Positions 6,811-10,104 of a stretch of 10,104 nt of DNA are shown here, one piece after another; the first letter of the stretch is position 1, and every line of letters begins with the position of its first letter. The stretch is from an uncultured Oscillospiraceae bacterium (GTDB lineage Bacteria > Bacillota > Clostridia > Oscillospirales > Oscillospiraceae): contig CALWYM010000036.1 of assembly GCA_944385775.1 (NCBI GenBank), positions 1-10,104 on the forward strand, in the 5' to 3' direction. The position numbers and the translations under genes are program-made. The notes under the pieces were generated by a model that had not been told where the DNA came from, searched no databases, and saw only the letters and a list, made by a program, of their open reading frames with translations.

Positions 6811-6845
6811 AAAGTCCGCAGTCTTACGATATGACTGCGGACTTT
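6811..6845 (+). other. Strong RNA hairpin between tatC and the Fe-S protein gene
   Basis: A perfect 13-bp stem pairs 6811-6823 with 6833-6845 around a 9-base loop. The right arm is followed by CTGAAAGGA rather than a T tract, so it is not a standard terminator. The stem ends only a few bases before the ribosome binding site AAAGGA (6849-6854). It could be a partial terminator, an RNase barrier that sets relative mRNA levels, or a structure that limits translation of the next gene. Confidence 0.8.
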
Positions 6846-6860
6846 CTGAAAGGAAACAAT

Positions 6861-7943
6861 ATGGCAATGAGAGAGTACCTTGAAAAAGGTTACTATATAA
6901 GGACAGTTCCTTCCTACATTGCTCAGCGATGTCTGGATCGAAAAAGTACTGCGGTTGATTGCAAGGTGTGCTCCGAAATTTGCCCAAAGGGCATATATCC
7001 TACCGGTAAACGCAAGAGACCTATATATGACCAATGTATAAAGTGCAATCTTTGTGCCGCTAACTGTCCTGCTAGATGCATAACTCCTGTATCTGGCGAA
7101 GTTGAAAGATTCCTTATGGCAGTTGAGGGAAAAACTCATTTTTCCGTTGGCTGTAACAGAGAAGACAATGAATACTCCCTTAATGTTGGTTGCCTTGCCA
7201 GTATTTCCTGGGAGCAGCTTGCCTATGCCGCTTTAAAAAACGGCGTGACTGTATCACTTAGGGAATGTGCTGGATGCGATAACGAAAAGAAAATAAGTCT
7301 TGTAAATGAGAATCTGAATAAGCTCCTTGAATTTCTTGGAGATGAGCTTTTTGACAAACGGGTAAAGATCCTGTATCCCGGTGACGAATATGAACTTCAG
7401 CCGGAAACCGTGTCAAGGAGACAGCTTTTTAATTTTTTCAATAACAATACCCTTGATAAGGTGTTTAAGGTTTTGCCCGAGCTGGATAACTCCGCAGACA
7501 GTCCGCTGTTTTTCAGGTATATGCTTCGTGATGCTGTAAGGGAATTTAAAAAATCTCCTGACGGGGAAAATTCAAAGTTCACCATGGGTATGCCACTTGT
7601 CAATTCCAAATGTTACGCCTGTGGGACCTGTGTTAACTCATGTCCGACTAAGGCAATTTCAATTATTAATAAAGAGGATACATTTACATTTGCAGTTGAG
7701 GTATTTAAGTGCACTCAGTGTGGTGTTTGCAAAGAAAAGTGCTGGACCAAAGCTATTGATAAAATTGCTCCAATGAAAGTTTCTCATTTGGGAAAGGTTG
7801 CTGTTGCAAAGCTCAAGCAGCACCGCTGCCCCCAATGTGGAAAGAATTTTTCCTATGAAACAGGATCAGAGCTTTGCCCATTGTGTGCAGCAAAAAAACG
7901 TGTTGCCGATAGAAAAAAAGCTCAAGCTGAGCAGACAGATTAA
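6861..7943 (+). CDS. Multi-cluster 4Fe-4S protein with C-terminal zinc ribbon
   Basis: This 360-residue soluble protein has 25 cysteines. An N-terminal two-cluster ferredoxin-like domain uses C24-x9-C34-x2-C37-x3-C41P and C59xxC62xxC65xxxC69P. A central domain (about 90-190) has single Cys98 and Cys111 and a C136xxC139 in ECAGC. A second classic ferredoxin pair follows, C251xxC254xxC257xxxC261P and C284xxC287xxC290xxxC294. A zinc ribbon C323xxC326...C339xxC342 ends the protein. Four [4Fe-4S] clusters are predicted. Electron transfer is the likely role; partner and pathway are unknown. There is no signal peptide and no twin-arginine motif, so it should stay in the cytoplasm although it is encoded last in the Tat operon. 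The start is ATG 6861 with AAAGGA just upstream; an in-frame ATG at 6831 lies inside the hairpin and would add ten residues. The general class is sure, the specific family is not recognised. Confidence 0.88.
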   Translation: MAMREYLEKGYYIRTVPSYIAQRCLDRKSTAVDCKVCSEICPKGIYPTGKRKRPIYDQCIKCNLCAANCPARCITPVSGEVERFLMAVEGKTHFSVGCNREDNEYSLNVGCLASISWEQLAYAALKNGVTVSLRECAGCDNEKKISLVNENLNKLLEFLGDELFDKRVKILYPGDEYELQPETVSRRQLFNFFNNNTLDKVFKVLPELDNSADSPLFFRYMLRDAVREFKKSPDGENSKFTMGMPLVNSKCYACGTCVNSCPTKAISIINKEDTFTFAVEVFKCTQCGVCKEKCWTKAIDKIAPMKVSHLGKVAVAKLKQHRCPQCGKNFSYETGSELCPLCAAKKRVADRKKAQAEQTD

Positions 7944-7956
7944 ATATTTATATTAC

Positions 7957-7996
7957 AAACTCCCCCATATTTATAAAAAGGGGAGTTTCTTTTTTT
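7957..7996 (+). terminator. Intrinsic terminator of the Tat operon
   Basis: A 9-bp stem pairs 7957-7965 with 7980-7988 around a 14-base A/T-rich loop, followed by seven T (7990-7996). It lies 14 bases past the stop of the Fe-S protein gene and ahead of the PadR promoter. Confidence 0.88.
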
Positions 7997-8000
7997 ACAC

Positions 8001-8019
8001 AATATCGTTATTTGATATT
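8001..8019. promoter_or_regulatory. Candidate PadR operator O1 (upstream)
   Basis: AATATCG, five bases, TGATATT forms an inverted repeat with one mismatch in seven. It ends on the first bases of the -35 box. It has the same half-sites and the same 5-base spacing as the downstream site at 8045-8063. Confidence 0.65.
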
Positions 8020-8047
8020 GACAAGGGAGAACCTATCATAGTATAAT
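8018..8047 (+). promoter_or_regulatory. Promoter of the padR-DUF2812 operon
   Basis: Perfect TTGACA (8018-8023) and perfect TATAAT (8042-8047) are separated by 18 bases. Transcription would start near 8054, inside the second operator. A consensus promoter of this strength is what one expects of a unit held down by a repressor. Confidence 0.88.
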
Positions 8048-8066
8048 ATCGATAAACGATATTATA
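8042..8066. promoter_or_regulatory. Candidate PadR operator O2 (over -10 and start site)
   Basis: A perfect 10-bp inverted repeat, TATAATATCG and CGATATTATA, surrounds the 5-base spacer ATAAA. It contains the whole -10 box and the likely transcription start. Its core half-sites AATATCG/CGATATT match those of the upstream site. The centres of the two sites are 44 bases apart, close to four helical turns. It precedes a PadR-family gene, so autoregulation is the simplest reading. Confidence 0.75.
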
Positions 8067-8087
8067 CATATTAAGGGGGGACATTAG

Positions 8088-8402
8088 GTGCCGCAGAAGT
8101 CTCTGGATAAGCTTACTGAACCCATGTTTTATGTGCTTATGGCTTTTGTTCATTCTTCCATGTGCGGAACTGAGGTAGCGGATTTTGTTTTTCAGCGAAG
8201 TTCAGGAGAGGTTAAAATTGGTCCTGCAACGTTATACACAATCCTGTCTAAATTTGAGGCGGTAAGTTATATTAAAGAAATAGATGTGGACGGGCGCAAG
8301 AGAACCTATGAAATAACTGACCGAGGCAGAGTGGCATATGCCGAGGAGATTATTCGCATTAAAAGAATGATACGAGATGCGGAAAAGGGGGAGATTATAT
8401 GA
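8088..8402 (+). CDS. PadR-family transcriptional regulator
   Basis: This 104-residue protein is a short PadR-type winged-helix repressor. The DNA-binding part has the family signature IGPATLYTILSKFEAVSYI (about 44-62), then the wing DGRKRTYEITDRGR (68-81) and a C-terminal dimerisation helix (82-104). PadR regulators often repress their own operon and release DNA on binding a small molecule. The start is GTG at 8088, with a G-rich ribosome binding site (AAGGGGGG, 8073-8080) seven bases upstream. The stop overlaps the start of the next gene as ATGA, so the two proteins are probably translated in a coupled way. The inverted repeats over its promoter are the likely binding sites. The inducer is not evident. 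Confidence 0.93.
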   Translation: MPQKSLDKLTEPMFYVLMAFVHSSMCGTEVADFVFQRSSGEVKIGPATLYTILSKFEAVSYIKEIDVDGRKRTYEITDRGRVAYAEEIIRIKRMIRDAEKGEII

Positions 8403-9568
8403 GCGAAGAAAAGATTTATCACAGGCTGACGCCAAGACCTGTTTACGATATAGGCAGGGTAGAAGCATGGCTCGAGGGGCTTGCCGAGGAGGGGCTGTTC
8501 TTAACTTCAGACGGATTTTTTTGCGGTTTTGGCTCATTTGTAAAAAGGGAACCGGCAAAGGTCAGGTATCGATTTATATATAGCGGCAAAGCGTGGGACG
8601 AAAGACCTGAAGATGGGCTTACGGAGATTATGAACGAGTCCGGCTGGGAGTTTGTTGCTTCAAGGGGAAAATTTGACATATTTATGTCAAGAGATGAAAA
8701 TGCGGTAGAGCCCAATACAGATCCTGAACTTGAGGCTATAACTTTTAAAAAGCTTAAAAACGATACTTACGGGCGAATTATTTACGTAATTGCAATGTCC
8801 ATACTTTACCCTTTTTTTAGACACGGCTTTACTCCTGTGATGTCAATAGTTATGCTTGGAACTCCTACTTGGATACTGCTTGCTGTGCTTATGCTAACTT
8901 TCTATGTAAATATGATTGCAGAGGCAGTGTTTTATGCAAAAGCATACAGGAATTTAAAAAAGGGGAAAGAAGGATACAGGAGATATTACAAAAAGAAAAA
9001 GTTTGACTACACCAAGTATATGCATTTTGTAGATGCGACTCTTGTTATTGTATTTTTTCTTATTTTACTTATTTCCTGGAAAAGGGATTCTGAAAGTGAA
9101 GTTTCCTATGAGGACTACAAAGGCGATATACCATTTGCAACCTTTGATGAACTGGTAGGAGGGAAGTTTACAGATGACCTTTTTATGAAAGTAAAATCAA
9201 AAAGCGATATTCTTGCTCCTCAAATTGTGGAAATAAACAGCAATGGTTATGTAATTATGCCTGACGGACAAATAGTAAATTTTGGATTATACGTCAACTA
9301 TATTGAAGCAAAAAATAACAAGATTGCCATGATGATAGCAAAGGAATATGAAAACTACGATAAGAGAAGGGGACTGGGTCACTATGAAAAGTTGCCTTCC
9401 CCTGATATATGCGCAGATTACATTTCAGTATATTCAAATGTATTTCCCACAATAATAATGGTGAAGGATAACATTATGGTCAGGGCGTACTATTATGCCC
9501 ATTCAGGTGATTCGGACTATTTATCAATAGAGGACTTTTCAAGGGCAATGTACGATTCCTTAGGATAA
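8399..9568 (+). CDS. DUF2812 membrane protein, partner of PadR regulator
   Basis: The 389-residue protein begins with a DUF2812 domain (about residues 15-115). Its typical phrases are WLEGLAEEGLFL, PAKVRYRFIYS and ESGWEFVASRGKFDIFMS. Three or so membrane helices follow at about 126-140, 155-179 and 212-227, with a basic cytoplasmic loop (181-206) between the last two. The C-terminal 160 residues (228-389) form a soluble domain, probably outside the membrane; no family was recognised there. DUF2812 proteins are regularly encoded next to PadR regulators in Firmicutes, where they have been proposed to sense or respond to envelope conditions, but no activity is established. The gene overlaps padR by four bases and ends at a strong terminator. 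Confidence 0.88.
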   Translation: MSEEKIYHRLTPRPVYDIGRVEAWLEGLAEEGLFLTSDGFFCGFGSFVKREPAKVRYRFIYSGKAWDERPEDGLTEIMNESGWEFVASRGKFDIFMSRDENAVEPNTDPELEAITFKKLKNDTYGRIIYVIAMSILYPFFRHGFTPVMSIVMLGTPTWILLAVLMLTFYVNMIAEAVFYAKAYRNLKKGKEGYRRYYKKKKFDYTKYMHFVDATLVIVFFLILLISWKRDSESEVSYEDYKGDIPFATFDELVGGKFTDDLFMKVKSKSDILAPQIVEINSNGYVIMPDGQIVNFGLYVNYIEAKNNKIAMMIAKEYENYDKRRGLGHYEKLPSPDICADYISVYSNVFPTIIMVKDNIMVRAYYYAHSGDSDYLSIEDFSRAMYDSLG

Positions 9569-9574
9569 TAATAG

Positions 9575-9609
9575 CCGTCAGATGTAAGATTACATCTGAC
9601 GGTTTTTCT
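9575..9609. terminator. Terminator of the padR operon, shared with the convergent methyltransferase gene
   Basis: A perfect 12-bp stem pairs 9575-9586 with 9591-9602 around a 4-base loop, followed by TTTTTCTT on the plus strand. It starts seven bases after the DUF2812 stop. On the minus strand it begins right after the methyltransferase stop, but the tail there (CTATTATTA) is poor, so it may work less well in that direction. Confidence 0.85.
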
Positions 9610-10104
9610 TATTTCATAAGCGCCAGCTGATAAAATGCCACAGCGCTGGCTGCTGCCACATTAAGGGAGTCTACTCCGTGGGTCATTGGAATTTTGACTG
9701 TATAATCACAATTTGAAATAGTTTCAGCGGCAAGCCCGTCTCCCTCCGTACCCAAAACAATGGCAAGCTTATCAATAAAACGAAGGACCGGGTCACTAAT
9801 GGAGATTGAATCATCTTTCAGCGCCAGTGCAGCGGTTTTAAATCCATAGCTATGGAGAATATCCTGCCACGAAATGCCATCAGGAATATACGTCCATGGC
9901 ACCTGAAAAACGGTACCCATGCTTACACGGGAAGAGCGCCTGTATAATGGATCGCTACAAGCTCTTGTAAGAAGAACTGTGTTAACTCCAAGGGCAGCCG
10001 CAGAACGAAAAATTGCGCCTACGTTTGTGGGGTTCATAACATTTTCTAAAACTGCGACTCTGGAGGAATGAGGTAAAATTTCCTCAAGCTTTGGTAGAGT
10101 GGGG
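9609..10104 (-). CDS. SpoU/TrmH-family RNA methyltransferase, C-terminal part (runs off right edge)
   Basis: The C-terminal 165 codons are present; the frame stays open to the right edge, so the true start lies outside. An internal ATG at 10037 is not the start, because the conserved strand RVAVLENV directly before it belongs to the fold. The three SPOUT motifs are seen in order: NPTNVGAIFRSA (motif 1), IVLGTEGDGL (motif 2) and IPMTHGVDSLNVAAASAVAFYQ (motif 3). Together they form the knotted S-adenosylmethionine site. Family members 2'-O-methylate ribose in tRNA or rRNA; the target cannot be told from this fragment. TrmH, RlmB-like and TsnR-like proteins are all possible. The gene converges on the PadR operon. 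Confidence 0.92.
   Translation of the reverse strand, partial: PTLPKLEEILPHSSRVAVLENVMNPTNVGAIFRSAAALGVNTVLLTRACSDPLYRRSSRVSMGTVFQVPWTYIPDGISWQDILHSYGFKTAALALKDDSISISDPVLRFIDKLAIVLGTEGDGLAAETISNCDYTVKIPMTHGVDSLNVAAASAVAFYQLALMK

Noticed and set aside
6831..6860. Earlier start of the Fe-S protein at ATG 6831
   Set aside because: It lies in the loop and right arm of the strong hairpin with no ribosome binding site; ATG 6861 has AAAGGA upstream.

Overview
The window looks like chromosomal core sequence from a low-GC Gram-positive anaerobe, most likely a gut-type member of the Clostridia. Reasons: A/T-rich base composition, strong AGGAGG-type ribosome binding sites, sigma-A-like TTGACA/TATAAT promoters, compact intrinsic terminators, a large beta-strand-rich secreted surface protein, a PadR/DUF2812 pair of the kind common in Firmicutes, and a multi-cluster ferredoxin-like protein. 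Genus cannot be told from sequence alone. No CRISPR array, insertion sequence, integrase, phage gene or plasmid function was seen.

Layout from left to right. (1) The 5' part of a secreted surface protein gene runs off the left edge on the minus strand. (2) A tRNA-Ala(GGC) on the minus strand has its own promoter and a strong terminator. (3) tex, a transcription accessory/RNA-binding protein, is on the plus strand. (4) A convergent minus-strand unit, ung (uracil-DNA glycosylase) followed by an APH-type small-molecule kinase, shares one hairpin terminator with tex. (5) Divergent from ung is a plus-strand operon: tatB-like, tatA and tatC, then a cysteine-rich 4Fe-4S protein, closed by a good terminator. 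(6) A PadR-family repressor gene overlaps a DUF2812 membrane protein gene by 4 bases (ATGA). Their single promoter carries two copies of an inverted repeat. (7) The 3' part of a SpoU/TrmH-family RNA methyltransferase gene runs off the right edge on the minus strand.

How the genes may work together. TatA, TatB-like and TatC form a complete twin-arginine translocase, which exports folded, often cofactor-bearing proteins. The Fe-S protein encoded last in that unit has no twin-arginine signal, so it is probably cytoplasmic. It may serve electron transfer to, or cofactor handling of, exported redox enzymes encoded elsewhere; this is inference. The PadR/DUF2812 pair looks like a self-regulated membrane-signal module. 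tex, ung, tRNA-Ala and the methyltransferase are housekeeping.

The least explained items are the Fe-S protein with its central CxxC domain and zinc ribbon tied to a three-part Tat system, the paired operators at the PadR promoter, the heptad proline repeat in the TatB-like protein, and the unusual Tat leader with an orphan consensus Shine-Dalgarno sequence. None of these is proven to be a new system.
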